64,000 nucleotides of DNA from positions 62,001-126,000 of the forward strand of contig JBPXJS010000038.1 in assembly GCA_051715425.1 (NCBI GenBank). Direction: 5' to 3'. Source of the DNA: JAJTFA01 sp051715425. GTDB lineage: Bacteria > Bacteroidota > Bacteroidia > UKL13-3. The notes beneath the pieces were generated by a model, which saw only the letters and a list, made by a program, of their open reading frames with translations, had not been told where the DNA came from and made no database searches. Of this stretch, positions 18,028 through 27,555 are shown in pieces (the stretch's first letter is position 1; every line of letters starts with the position of its first letter). Both the position numbers and the translations under genes were made by a program.

Positions 18028-19551
18028 ATGAAAAGAACCTTATCACTTATTGCTATTGTCTTTATTCTTTGGGGCATTCAATCCTGCACCAAGGAGTTTG
18101 AAGGAGACAGGGATGCGCAGACAGCTCCTGAAACCTATGCTGTGGTTGATTCTATAAAAAGAGACAGCACCAATCTGCTGGTAACAACCGTAACCGGTTT
18201 CTGGTGGGGACATTCGCCTGCCGGTTTTATTGCCGGATACGAAGTGTCAACAGACGGGCAGCAAACCTGGACCTATACCAAAAATCAATCCGGCAGTTTT
18301 TTGCTTAGTTTGCCATTTGGCAGCAGCAATGGAGAACTGCCCATTTATATCAGGGCCATTGATAACCTTGGACAAAAAGACCCTACCCCCGCACGGATGG
18401 TTTTTCCGGTAAAAAACTCAAACCCAAAAATTGTTTTCGATTTTATATCCAATAAAAGGCCACTTAAATCTTTCCCCATTGTTAAACTGGCCTGGACCAC
18501 CACAGATATAGATGGCATTGCCGATATAGACCGTTTTGAGCTGTTTCTGAATGATACCAACAACACGGCATTTGCGGTTCCCGGTACCACAAAAGATGCT
18601 ACCATTAGCGATTCTATTTTTAATTCAAGTGTGAGAATAGAAGGTCGCGTTAGTGGAGGTGTGTTTCAGCCGGAGTGTAATGTATATACAGGAAGTAAAA
18701 TTACTCCGCTTGCCGGAACCTTACCAGGAATGGTATACAACTCCTGGAACTATATCTATTTAAGAGCCATTGACAGAACAGGTAATAAATCAGCAATGAT
18801 TAAAGACAGTATCTGGATTAAAAGACCTGCATCTGATTTTTTAATCGTAAATGCCCTGGTAGGTTCTGCCAGCAGCACTTTCAGTTTTTATGCCAATCAG
18901 TTAAAAACCATCGGTGGTAATTTATCTGTATTTGATACCCTTATTGGAATTACCACACAGTTTTATAATGACGAATTATACAACGATGCTGTGACACAAT
19001 CGCGCACGTTCAGTTTATTTAAAAACATTATCTGGCTTACTGATGATGCCAACTCTCTTGCCACCTGCCAGCAAAACACGGGTGAGTTTTTTAATAATGG
19101 CGGAAGCATGTTTATCGTAACAGAGATATCAAATGATTTTCCTTTTAATTCAGAGGTATTTGGTTTTACCCCGGTGGCATCCTTGGTGGTTCCTCCTCCG
19201 GGCGGAAATATCCGTATGAACGTTTCTGAACTGGTAACACCATATGCAACCGGTGGATGGCCTCTGTTAAAATCAACTGCCATCTTATCAAACTCACGCC
19301 CATTTTATACCCTCACCACTTCTTCGGGGCTTTATTCCTATGACTCTATTTACAGGGCCAATCTTATTAATCAAACCACATCCGGAACAACTGCCTGGAC
19401 GGGCCCTTCCAATGTGATGAGCAAAAGAAAACGTGTTTCCAGCGGAAAGTCTGACCTGATCTTCTTTTCCCTCCCGCTTCATCGCCTAAACGGCAATAAC
19501 AATGTTGATTCCTTGTTCAGAAAGGTATTGATAGATGAATTAGGATTTTAA
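18028..19551 (+). CDS. Hypothetical lipoprotein with Ig/Fn-like region
   Basis: A 507-aa protein that I do not recognise by name. It starts with a lipoprotein signal peptide (MKRTLSLIAIVFILWGIQSC, lipobox Cys 20). The first half has Fn/Ig-like beta strands (GYEVSTDGQQTWTYT, YIRAIDNLGQKDPTPA, then YLRAIDRTGNKS). The C-terminal half (about 270-507) has an alternating alpha/beta pattern (DFLIVNALVG, KNIIWLTDDANSLATCQQ, EFFNNGGSMFIVTEIS) that resembles a Rossmann or glutaminase-like fold. It is likely envelope-associated. It sits between ribH and purN, and the GTG of purN lies 3 bp after its stop, so the two may be co-transcribed. Confidence 0.8.
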   Translation: MKRTLSLIAIVFILWGIQSCTKEFEGDRDAQTAPETYAVVDSIKRDSTNLLVTTVTGFWWGHSPAGFIAGYEVSTDGQQTWTYTKNQSGSFLLSLPFGSSNGELPIYIRAIDNLGQKDPTPARMVFPVKNSNPKIVFDFISNKRPLKSFPIVKLAWTTTDIDGIADIDRFELFLNDTNNTAFAVPGTTKDATISDSIFNSSVRIEGRVSGGVFQPECNVYTGSKITPLAGTLPGMVYNSWNYIYLRAIDRTGNKSAMIKDSIWIKRPASDFLIVNALVGSASSTFSFYANQLKTIGGNLSVFDTLIGITTQFYNDELYNDAVTQSRTFSLFKNIIWLTDDANSLATCQQNTGEFFNNGGSMFIVTEISNDFPFNSEVFGFTPVASLVVPPPGGNIRMNVSELVTPYATGGWPLLKSTAILSNSRPFYTLTTSSGLYSYDSIYRANLINQTTSGTTAWTGPSNVMSKRKRVSSGKSDLIFFSLPLHRLNGNNNVDSLFRKVLIDELGF

Positions 19552-19554
19552 GCG

Positions 19555-20124
19555 GTGAAGAGCATTATTATTTTCGCATCAGGCAATGGGAGTAATGCAG
19601 AGAATATTTGCAGGTACTTTGAGCACCATACCGATATCAGGGTGACGGCTTTGTTTTGTAATAATCCTTCAGCCGGAGTTATTCAAAAAATGGTTCCGTT
19701 TCAGGTGCCGGTGCAATTGTTTGACAGGGCCCTTTTCAAAAACCAACAGGAATTTGATTTATTAATAAAAACCTACCAACCCGACCTGATTGTGCTGGCC
19801 GGTTTTTTATGGCTCATTCCTACTTTTCTTATAGAAGCTTATCCCAATAAGATTATAAATATTCATCCGGCACTGCTGCCAAAATTCGGGGGCAAAGGCA
19901 TGTATGGACACCATGTGCACGAGGCCGTAATAGAAGCCAAAGAAAAAGAGCATGGCATTACCATTCATTTTGTAAATGCAGCCTATGATGAGGGAACCAC
20001 CATTTTTCAGGCAAAATTTGATGTGGTAAAAGGAGATGATGCAGGAAGCCTGGCTCAAAAAATATCAGCTCTTGAAATGAAGTATTTTCCAATGGTAATA
20101 GAGAAGCTGTTGCTTCACCATTAG
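19555..20124 (+). CDS. purN: Phosphoribosylglycinamide formyltransferase (GART)
   Basis: PurN transfers a formyl group from 10-formyl-THF to GAR in de novo purine synthesis. The 189-aa length is normal. Signatures are the phosphate loop SGNGSN (9-14), catalytic N102 and H104 in NIHPALLPKF, and catalytic D145 in AYDEGTTIF. The start is GTG at 19555, 3 bp after the upstream lipoprotein stop; no better ATG precedes the conserved SIIIFASGNGSN strand. purH follows about 195 bp downstream in the same direction, so two purine genes are neighbours. Confidence 0.95.
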   Translation: MKSIIIFASGNGSNAENICRYFEHHTDIRVTALFCNNPSAGVIQKMVPFQVPVQLFDRALFKNQQEFDLLIKTYQPDLIVLAGFLWLIPTFLIEAYPNKIINIHPALLPKFGGKGMYGHHVHEAVIEAKEKEHGITIHFVNAAYDEGTTIFQAKFDVVKGDDAGSLAQKISALEMKYFPMVIEKLLLHH

Positions 20125-20285
20125 CCATTTGCGGCCACATCCCGCAGGTTTTGTATACCCACCCGCACCCTTAAAAAACGTTTCCAAATCGAAACATTTC
20201 TACCTTTTTACCAGAGCAAATTGGGTTGCTTTGTTGCGGCTAATTAAAATCTTAAAATATTTATGTAATGACCGTTAAGGAATAA

Positions 20286-20293
20286 TACATTTG
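20286..20293 (+). promoter_or_regulatory. Candidate -7 element for purH (TACATTTG)
   Basis: TACATTTG fits TAnnTTTG and ends 26 nt before the purH ATG. The -33 position has no clear TTTG. The rest of the purN-purH gap shows nothing else I can support. Confidence 0.45.
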
Positions 20294-20319
20294 CACCTTC
20301 AATTTTTACCCCCTTTTAT

Positions 20320-21843
20320 ATGAATAATCCTGTAACATTGCGTAATGCTCTTATCTCTGTATTTTATAAAGACGGATTAGATGTTTTAGCCCATACCTTA
20401 CACCAGGCGGGTGTAAATATTTATTCAACCGGAGGTACGCAGGAGTTTATTGAAAAACTCGGAATTCCGGTTCACCGGGTAGAGGATTTAACCGGTTACC
20501 CAAGTATCCTGGGAGGACGCGTTAAAACGCTTCACCCAAAGGTTTTTGGAGGTATTCTGGCTAGGCGAAAAAACGAGCAGGATCAGCAGGAAGTAAAAGA
20601 ATTTGAAATCCCGTTTTTTGACCTGGTTGTGGTTGATCTTTACCCCTTTGAAGAAACCGTGAACAGCACAACGGACGAGGGTAAAATTATAGAAAAAATA
20701 GATATTGGTGGTGTTTCCCTCATCCGCGCGGCCGCCAAAAACTTCAACGATACCCTGATTATTTGTGACAAAGCCGATTTTGAGGCCATTTCTTCCCTGT
20801 TGAAAGTGCAGGCCGGAGCCACCAGCGAAGAGCAAAGAAGGCATTACGCCACCAAGGCATTTCATGTAACATCTCACTATGACGGGCTTATTTACCGGTA
20901 TTTCGACCGTGAAGAGCAAAAACACTTTAAAGCTTCCGTTTCTCCGGCCAATAGCTTGCGTTATGGAGAAAACCCTCACCAAAAGGGCGTTTTCTACGGG
21001 CATTTAACCGATTTATTTGAACAACACCACGGCAAAGAACTTTCTTACAATAACCTGCTTGATGTTGATGCCGCTTTAAACCTGATTAATGATTTTGATG
21101 AGCCCACAGTGGCTATTATTAAACACAATAACCCTTGCGGTATTGCCTCAAGGGGTACGGTATTGCACGCATGGAAAGATGCGCTGGCAGGTGATCCGGT
21201 ATCAGCTTTTGGGGGAATTATTGTTGCCAACAGACCGATTGATGAGGCCACCGCGCAGGAAATTGATAAAATTTTCATGGAAGTGCTTATTGCACCTGCT
21301 TTTGAAGGCAACGCATTAAACATACTAAAATCAAAAAAGAACAGGATATTGCTGGAGCAGAAAAGTAAATTGCCGGGCGGAAAATTATTTCGCAGCATAC
21401 TAAACGGTGTGATAGAGCAGGACCGTGATGTGGTTGTATTACAAGCTGATCAGCTAAACCTGGTAACCACACATACCGCTACTCCATCGCAAATAGAAGA
21501 TATGTTGTTTGCCGATAAAATTGTAAAACATACCAAATCCAATACGATTGTGCTGGCTAAAAACAAACAACTGGCAGGCATCGGGTGCGGGCAAACATCA
21601 AGGGTAGATGCCCTCAAAGGGGCAATTGCCAAAGCGGATGCTTTTGGATTTGACCTTAAAGATGCAGTAATGAGCAGCGATGCCTTTTTCCCTTTCCCCG
21701 ATTGTGTGGAAATAGCCGGGAATGTTGGTATTACAGCCGTTATTCAGCCAGGCGGGTCAGTAAAAGATGATGCATCAGTAGCCTATTGCAATGAGCATAA
21801 GATAGCCATGTATTTTACAGGTATCAGGCATTTTAAACATTAA
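20320..21843 (+). CDS. purH: Bifunctional AICAR formyltransferase/IMP cyclohydrolase
   Basis: PurH catalyses the last two steps of IMP synthesis. The N-terminal MGS-like IMP cyclohydrolase domain (about 1-195) shows YSTGGTQEFIEKLG, VKTLHPKVFGGIL and GGVSLIRAAAKN. The AICAR transformylase domain (about 200-507) shows LRYGENPHQKG, the catalytic KHNNPCG and DAFFPFPDCVE. The 507 aa match the family length (about 510-530). The ATG at 20320 is preceded by a -7 box. Its neighbour purN belongs to the same pathway. Confidence 0.97.
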   Translation: MNNPVTLRNALISVFYKDGLDVLAHTLHQAGVNIYSTGGTQEFIEKLGIPVHRVEDLTGYPSILGGRVKTLHPKVFGGILARRKNEQDQQEVKEFEIPFFDLVVVDLYPFEETVNSTTDEGKIIEKIDIGGVSLIRAAAKNFNDTLIICDKADFEAISSLLKVQAGATSEEQRRHYATKAFHVTSHYDGLIYRYFDREEQKHFKASVSPANSLRYGENPHQKGVFYGHLTDLFEQHHGKELSYNNLLDVDAALNLINDFDEPTVAIIKHNNPCGIASRGTVLHAWKDALAGDPVSAFGGIIVANRPIDEATAQEIDKIFMEVLIAPAFEGNALNILKSKKNRILLEQKSKLPGGKLFRSILNGVIEQDRDVVVLQADQLNLVTTHTATPSQIEDMLFADKIVKHTKSNTIVLAKNKQLAGIGCGQTSRVDALKGAIAKADAFGFDLKDAVMSSDAFFPFPDCVEIAGNVGITAVIQPGGSVKDDASVAYCNEHKIAMYFTGIRHFKH

Positions 21844-21927
21844 CATTGTGAGGAAAACACTTTGTAATTATTTGCGGAATATTATTATAATTTGCGTTTA
21901 TATAAATCCCCTTAGAGAAAGTAGCAC

Positions 21928-22950
21928 ATGGGAATGTTTAGTTTTTTAACACAGGACTTAGCCATAGACCTGGGAACAGCGAATACGCTGATTATACACA
22001 AAGATCAGGTGGTTGTAGATGAGCCATCGATAATTGCTATTAACCGCAGAACAGGAAATGTGATTGCAGTTGGCAGCCAGGCTCAACAAATGCACGGCAA
22101 GGCCCATGAGGATATAAAAACCATAAGGCCACTTAAAGATGGGGTAATAGCTGATTTTAATGCTGCCGAGCATATGATCAGGGGAATGATTCAAATGATT
22201 CCTCAAAGCAGCAAGCTTATTAAACCACAGCAGCGCATGGTAATCTGTATTCCTTCAGGTATTACAGAGGTAGAGAAAAGAGCCGTAAAGGATAGTGCAG
22301 AACGCGCTGGAGCAAAGGAAGTTTACCTCATACACGAACCAATGGCAGCGGCTATTGGTATTGGTATAGATGTTTTTGAGCCAATGGGTAATATGATTAT
22401 TGATATTGGTGGCGGAACCACAGAAATTGCGGTTATTGCACTTGCCGGTATTGTATGCGATCAATCTATACGTGTTGCGGGAGATGAATTTACAGAAGAC
22501 ATTCTGGATTATATGCGCAGGCAACATAACCTGCTTGTTGGTGAGCGTACAGCAGAACGCATTAAAATTGAAGTAGGTTCTGCACAAACAGAACTGGATA
22601 ATCCTCCACCGGATTTTGCCGTTAACGGACGCGATTTAATGACCGGTATTCCAAAACAAATCACGGTATCGTATAGTGAAATTGCTTCAGCATTGGACAA
22701 ATCTATTTCTAAAATTGAAGAAGCTGTGCTAAGGGCTCTTGAGCTTACCCCACCTGAACTTTCAGCAGATATTTACTCCACCGGTTTATACCTTACGGGC
22801 GGTGGTGCTTTATTAAGAGGGCTTGATAAACGTATTTCACAGAAAACAAAATTACCTGTTCATGTAGCTGATGATCCGTTGCGTGCCGTTGTACGTGGAA
22901 CCGGTATGGCTCTTAAAAATCTGAAGAACTTTAAATTTTTAATGACCTGA
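21928..22950 (+). CDS. mreB: Rod shape-determining actin homologue MreB
   Basis: MreB polymerises along the inner membrane and positions the elongasome that inserts lateral peptidoglycan. The 340-aa protein has the actin-fold phosphate-1 motif DLGTANTLI, phosphate-2 region IDIGGGTTEIAVIAL and adenosine motif LTGGGALLRGLDK. The N terminus (MGMFSFLTQDLAIDL) carries the short amphipathic or hydrophobic membrane-binding stretch common in this family. It is the first gene of a five-gene elongasome cluster. A TTTG-like and TATAATTTG pair lies upstream (21861-21894), but the -7 is one base longer than consensus. Confidence 0.97.
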   Translation: MGMFSFLTQDLAIDLGTANTLIIHKDQVVVDEPSIIAINRRTGNVIAVGSQAQQMHGKAHEDIKTIRPLKDGVIADFNAAEHMIRGMIQMIPQSSKLIKPQQRMVICIPSGITEVEKRAVKDSAERAGAKEVYLIHEPMAAAIGIGIDVFEPMGNMIIDIGGGTTEIAVIALAGIVCDQSIRVAGDEFTEDILDYMRRQHNLLVGERTAERIKIEVGSAQTELDNPPPDFAVNGRDLMTGIPKQITVSYSEIASALDKSISKIEEAVLRALELTPPELSADIYSTGLYLTGGGALLRGLDKRISQKTKLPVHVADDPLRAVVRGTGMALKNLKNFKFLMT

Positions 22951-23045
22951 TCGTTTTTCAAATCTGTTGTGCCTGCAATCCGGAAACATAAATAAAACAA
23001 TACCCGATTCGAATCTGGCAACACTTATTTCGAATTTAAAACAGA

Positions 23046-23873
23046 ATGCGTAACCTTATATTTTTTATCTCCAAGTATTATGTGTTCTTCCTTTTTTTTG
23101 GGTTAGAAATTTTCTCTTTTGTAGTGCTTTATCGCTTTAACCGATTTCAGAAAGCAAGTTTTATTAACTATACCACAGGCGTTACCAGTTCATTCTATAA
23201 CGCAGTAAACAATACGCAACAATATTTCAGCCTCAGGAGAATTAATGACAGTTTGCAAATTGAAAATGCCAAGCTGCGCTCGCAACTGCTAACCTCCTAC
23301 TACCAGAATAACCTTACTGTAAATCATATTAACGATACCATTTACAAACAGCAATACGAGTACATTCCGGCAGGAGTAGTAAACAACTCTGTTACCAAAA
23401 GAAACAACTATATTACCTTAAACCGAGGCAGCAATCATGGCATAACCCCTCAGATGGGGGTAATCAGCGAAAGTGGAATAGTAGGAATTGTGATGAGTGT
23501 ATCTCCTAATTACAGCACTGTACTTTCCTTGCTAAACAACAACTGTAAAATCAGTGCCAAGGTAAAAAAGAATGGTGCATTTGGCTCTTTGGTTTGGGAT
23601 GGTGATGATCCTTCGATTGCCAGGCTTCTGGATGTAAACAAACATGTGCCTGTTGCCACCAATGACCTGGTAATTACCAGCAATTACTCCACCATATTTC
23701 CGGAAGGCATTCCTATTGGAAAAATATATGCCCACTCCCTAGATGCGGGTGATAATTTTCACACCATTAAAGTGGAACTTTTTACCGATTTTTCTACTGT
23801 TTCAACAGTATACGTTATCAGAAACCTGTTTAAACAGGAACAACAACAATTGGAAGGAACCATTAAAAATTGA
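23046..23873 (+). CDS. mreC: Rod shape-determining protein MreC
   Basis: MreC is a bitopic periplasmic scaffold of the elongasome that links MreB to PBP2 and RodA. The 275-aa protein has one N-terminal membrane segment (about 9-29), a coiled-coil helix (INDSLQIENAKLRSQLL), then the two beta-barrel domain region with the family motifs NRGSNHGITPQMGVIS and TSNYSTIFPEGIPIGKI. It starts 95 bp after mreB and its TGA overlaps the mreD TTG start. Confidence 0.93.
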   Translation: MRNLIFFISKYYVFFLFFGLEIFSFVVLYRFNRFQKASFINYTTGVTSSFYNAVNNTQQYFSLRRINDSLQIENAKLRSQLLTSYYQNNLTVNHINDTIYKQQYEYIPAGVVNNSVTKRNNYITLNRGSNHGITPQMGVISESGIVGIVMSVSPNYSTVLSLLNNNCKISAKVKKNGAFGSLVWDGDDPSIARLLDVNKHVPVATNDLVITSNYSTIFPEGIPIGKIYAHSLDAGDNFHTIKVELFTDFSTVSTVYVIRNLFKQEQQQLEGTIKN

Positions 23874-24391
23874 TACTTGACATATTATCATATCTGCTCA
23901 GGTTAATCGCGCTGGTTATTATTCAACTCCTCGTGATCAACAATATTGAACTCAACAGTATGGTTAATCCATATATTTATGTAGCGTTTATTTTAATGTT
24001 GCCGGTAACGATTAAACCATGGCAACTCGTATTTATTTCTTTTTTTACCGGTGCTTTAATGGATGCTTTCTCCAGCACTCCGGGTTTGCATATGGCGGCA
24101 ACCACTTTAATGGGATATATACAAATCCATTATCTGAAAGCCACCACCACCAAAGAAGATATGGAAGCCAGAACTGTTCCTTCCATTTCACAGAAAGGGA
24201 TTGTTTGGTTTACTGTGTATGCCTTCAGTATGATTTTCCTTCACCACCTGTTGTTATTTTTTCTGGAAATTTATGGCTTTAATGAGCTCCTCTCCACTTT
24301 AGGCAGGGTTCTTTTCAGCACCCTCGTTACTCTTCTCCTTGTTATTATCGGGCAACTTTTATTTTACCGGAGCAAAGTAAAAAATGGATAG
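23870..24391 (+). CDS. mreD: Rod shape-determining protein MreD
   Basis: A 173-aa integral membrane protein with about five or six transmembrane helices and the MreD pattern (NPYIYVAFILMLPVTIKPW, FFTGALMDAFSSTPGLHMAATTLMGYI). It is part of the elongasome membrane complex. The start is TTG 23870, which overlaps the mreC stop codon; this tight translational coupling supports it. The 3' end overlaps the ATG of the PBP2 gene by 8 bp. Confidence 0.9.
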   Translation: MILDILSYLLRLIALVIIQLLVINNIELNSMVNPYIYVAFILMLPVTIKPWQLVFISFFTGALMDAFSSTPGLHMAATTLMGYIQIHYLKATTTKEDMEARTVPSISQKGIVWFTVYAFSMIFLHHLLLFFLEIYGFNELLSTLGRVLFSTLVTLLLVIIGQLLFYRSKVKNG

Positions 24392-26240
24392 CCAGGCCAA
24401 ACGATATATCCTTTTCAGCATTTTTATTGCATTTGCTGTAATCTATATCATCAGGCTGGTTTTTCTTCAACTGCTTGATGACAGTTATTTGCGATCAGCG
24501 CAGGAAAACGTGCTGCAGGAACAAACCATCTATCCTGCCAGAGGACTCATTTACGACCGTAACAAAGAACTACTGGTTTATAATGACGCCATTTACGACC
24601 TTATTGTAATACCCGAACAGGTAAAAAATCTTGATACAACAGAGTTTTGTAAGATACTAGGCATTACCAGAGAAGGGTTTATTCAACGTTTCGAAAAAAT
24701 AAAACGGGGAGTTGGTTATGCTCCATACCGCCCATCGGTATTTGAGAAACAACTTACCATTCCAACCTATGCAGCATTTCAGGAAAAACTTTACGATTTT
24801 CAGGGATTTTATGTGGAAGTAAGAACAGACAGGAAATACCAGCACAGCAATGCCGCTCATATTATGGGTTATATTGGAGAGGTAACCGACCGTGAAATAG
24901 AAAAATCGGAAGGCTATTACCGCATGGGCGATTTTATAGGTATAAGCGGGGTTGAAAGGGCTTATGAAGAAGTACTGAGAGGTAAAAAAGGGGTACGTTA
25001 TATTCTTGTTGACTCTAAAAACAGAACCCAGGGCCGCTACAAAGACGGACAGTTTGATACGGCAGCCACAGCAGGTAAGAATATTGCACTAAGTATTGAT
25101 CAGAAACTTCAGGAATTAGGAGAGCAACTGATGTTGAATAAGGTAGGAAGTATTGTGGCCATTGAGCCTCCAACAGGTGAATTACTGGCACTGGTGAGTT
25201 CACCCACTTATGATCCGAATTTGTTTATTGGACGTGAACGCGGTAATAATTACATGAAATTATTACTCGATCCTTCCAAACCATTATTCAACAGACCACT
25301 GGCGGCACCATATCCACCGGGTTCTATTTTCAAAGTGATTATGGCCTTGGTTGGTCAGCAGGAGAAAGTACTGTTTCCATCTACAGCCTACGGATGTGCG
25401 GGCGGCTATCACATGGGCGGATTAACGGTTGGTTGCCACCCTCACTCCTCCCCTCTGGCTTTACGCGGGGCTGTTGCAGTTTCTTGTAATGCTTATTTCT
25501 GTAACGTATATCGCACGGTAATTGATAATAAAGTTTACCCGAATTCAGAAGCAGCTTATAAAAAGTGGTATGAGCATATTTCCAGTTTTGGAATAGGTAA
25601 AAAACTGGGGGTTGATATTTTTGGTGAGGGGAAAGGTTTCCTGCCACCAACAACGTATTATGATAAGGTATATGGAAGATACCGGTGGAAATCATCAACA
25701 ACTATATCTCTTGCAATAGGACAGGGTGAGTTGGGAATAACACCCCTTCAGATGGCCAATGCAACAGCTACTGTGGCTAACAAAGGATATTATATTACAC
25801 CCCATATTGTAAAAACAATAGATGGAAAACCAAACCCAAATACAGAATACCTGAACAAACATTGGACTACTGTTGATACGGCCTATTTTGATGTGGTAAT
25901 AGATGGTATGCAGGATGTAATTGAGCGTGGTACCGGACGCGTTGCCGCTATTCCGGGTATTGTTATCTGCGGAAAAACAGGTACTGCACAAAATCCCCAT
26001 GGAAAAGACCACTCCGTATTTTTTGCCTTTGCCCCGCGTGAAAATCCCAAAATTGCCATTGCCGTATTGGTGGAAAACTCAGGGTTTGGTGCTACGTGGG
26101 CAGCCCCTATTGCCAGTTTAATGATTGAGCAATACCTTACAGGTAAACATGATACCCGAAAGTATGTTCTGGAACGGATGCTTAAAGCAAATTTAATTCA
26201 TAAAAATGACACAGCAGCAGCCCAAACCATCAAGCATTGA
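24384..26240 (+). CDS. mrdA: Penicillin-binding protein 2 (elongasome transpeptidase)
   Basis: PBP2 is the monofunctional class B transpeptidase that cross-links lateral-wall peptidoglycan; beta-lactams acylate its Ser. The 618-aa protein has an N-terminal membrane anchor (about 8-28), a pedestal domain (ARGLIYDRNKELLVYNDA), and the transpeptidase domain with SxxK at S314-IF-K317, SxN at S367-C-N369 and KTG at 531-533. Active-site residues are intact. It overlaps mreD by 8 bp and rodA by 35 bp, so all three are one transcription unit. Confidence 0.96.
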   Translation: MDSQAKRYILFSIFIAFAVIYIIRLVFLQLLDDSYLRSAQENVLQEQTIYPARGLIYDRNKELLVYNDAIYDLIVIPEQVKNLDTTEFCKILGITREGFIQRFEKIKRGVGYAPYRPSVFEKQLTIPTYAAFQEKLYDFQGFYVEVRTDRKYQHSNAAHIMGYIGEVTDREIEKSEGYYRMGDFIGISGVERAYEEVLRGKKGVRYILVDSKNRTQGRYKDGQFDTAATAGKNIALSIDQKLQELGEQLMLNKVGSIVAIEPPTGELLALVSSPTYDPNLFIGRERGNNYMKLLLDPSKPLFNRPLAAPYPPGSIFKVIMALVGQQEKVLFPSTAYGCAGGYHMGGLTVGCHPHSSPLALRGAVAVSCNAYFCNVYRTVIDNKVYPNSEAAYKKWYEHISSFGIGKKLGVDIFGEGKGFLPPTTYYDKVYGRYRWKSSTTISLAIGQGELGITPLQMANATATVANKGYYITPHIVKTIDGKPNPNTEYLNKHWTTVDTAYFDVVIDGMQDVIERGTGRVAAIPGIVICGKTGTAQNPHGKDHSVFFAFAPRENPKIAIAVLVENSGFGATWAAPIASLMIEQYLTGKHDTRKYVLERMLKANLIHKNDTAAAQTIKH

Positions 26241-27480
26241 TTGGCTTACACTGGTAATTTATTACCTGTTTGTGGCAGCCGGTCTTATCTGCATTTATGC
26301 TTCTGTATATAAGGAAGCCCATCCTGATATTTATGATTCCACACAGAATTATGGAAAACAATTGATATGGATTGGAATGTCATCATTTATTGGTCTGCTG
26401 ATACTGCTTGTTGACGAAAAGTTTTTTTATGCGTTTGCCTATCCGATATATGGACTCACTATCATCCTGCTTCTGGCCGTGCTTGCATTGGGAACAACGG
26501 TTAAAGGATCAAGTTCATGGATAGAAATTGCAGGATTCAGAATGCAACCTGCAGAGTTTGCAAAATTTGGTACTGCACTGGCACTGGCTAAATTTCTGAG
26601 TGGTTACAATATTAAATTCAGTGATAAAAAAATTCAATACACCAGCGCAGGATTGTTATTGCTCCCAATGGCTATTATCCTTATGCAAAACGAAACAGGA
26701 AGTGCCCTGGTATTTGCCTCCTTTATACTTGTGCTGTACCGCGAAGGCTTGCCCGGCTATTTTCTTTTTATCGGTTTTGTTGTGGCTGCTGCTGCTGTGC
26801 TTGCCCTTTTGATCTCTACCCTTTATCTGAGCATTGCCATTGCCTTGCTAGCCGGTTTATTTATGCTGGTAATCCGCAGAACCAGGCAAAATATCCTCAT
26901 TGTAATAGGGGCAACCATATTGATTATCGGTTTTGTAAACAGCGTGGATTATGCATTCAACAACATTCTACAGCCCCACCAGCAATCGCGTATTAATGTA
27001 TTGCTGGGTAAAGAAGTGGATCTGAAAGGTGCCGGATATAATGTGCAACAATCAAAAATTGCAATTGGTTCAGGCGGGCTGCTTGGAAAAGGCTTTTTAG
27101 AAGGTACACAGAATAAATTCCGTTTTGTACCAGAACAAAGCACCGATTTTATTTTCTGTACCATAGGAGAAGAATACGGCTTTGTTGGCTCCGTAGCTTT
27201 TGTAATTATTTATATGCTCATGTTATGGCGCATTTTGTTTTTGGCCGAACGCCAGCGTTATAAATTTAACCGCATTTACGGATACTGTGTTGCATCCATA
27301 CTTTTTTTCCATTTTGCCATTAATATCGGGATGACACTTGGCCTTGTACCCGTAATTGGTATTCCATTGCCATTTTTCAGCTATGGGGGGTCCTCCTTAT
27401 TAAGTTTCACTATTTTGCTGTTTATATTTATACGCCTGGATTCCAACAGGCTGAACGAACTTAAGGGAGCGTTTGAATAA
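26206..27480 (+). CDS. rodA: SEDS peptidoglycan glycosyltransferase RodA
   Basis: RodA polymerises lipid II into glycan strands in partnership with PBP2. The 424-aa polytopic protein has about ten membrane helices and SEDS signatures: GSSSWIEIAGFRMQPAEFAKF, YNVQQSKIAIGSGGLLGKGF, FVPEQSTDFIFCTIGEEYGF and the C-terminal GIPLPFFSYGGSS. A large extracytoplasmic loop precedes the EEYGF region. It overlaps the PBP2 gene by 35 bp. It is the last gene of the shape operon; the downstream gap of about 75 bp shows no clear terminator. Confidence 0.96.
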   Translation: MTQQQPKPSSIDWLTLVIYYLFVAAGLICIYASVYKEAHPDIYDSTQNYGKQLIWIGMSSFIGLLILLVDEKFFYAFAYPIYGLTIILLLAVLALGTTVKGSSSWIEIAGFRMQPAEFAKFGTALALAKFLSGYNIKFSDKKIQYTSAGLLLLPMAIILMQNETGSALVFASFILVLYREGLPGYFLFIGFVVAAAAVLALLISTLYLSIAIALLAGLFMLVIRRTRQNILIVIGATILIIGFVNSVDYAFNNILQPHQQSRINVLLGKEVDLKGAGYNVQQSKIAIGSGGLLGKGFLEGTQNKFRFVPEQSTDFIFCTIGEEYGFVGSVAFVIIYMLMLWRILFLAERQRYKFNRIYGYCVASILFFHFAINIGMTLGLVPVIGIPLPFFSYGGSSLLSFTILLFIFIRLDSNRLNELKGAFE

Positions 27481-27555
27481 TCTTATTTATTCATCACTTT
27501 TTCATGCTAATTTTATTAATGTTGTATAAACAATCCATTACAACTAACCTTACCG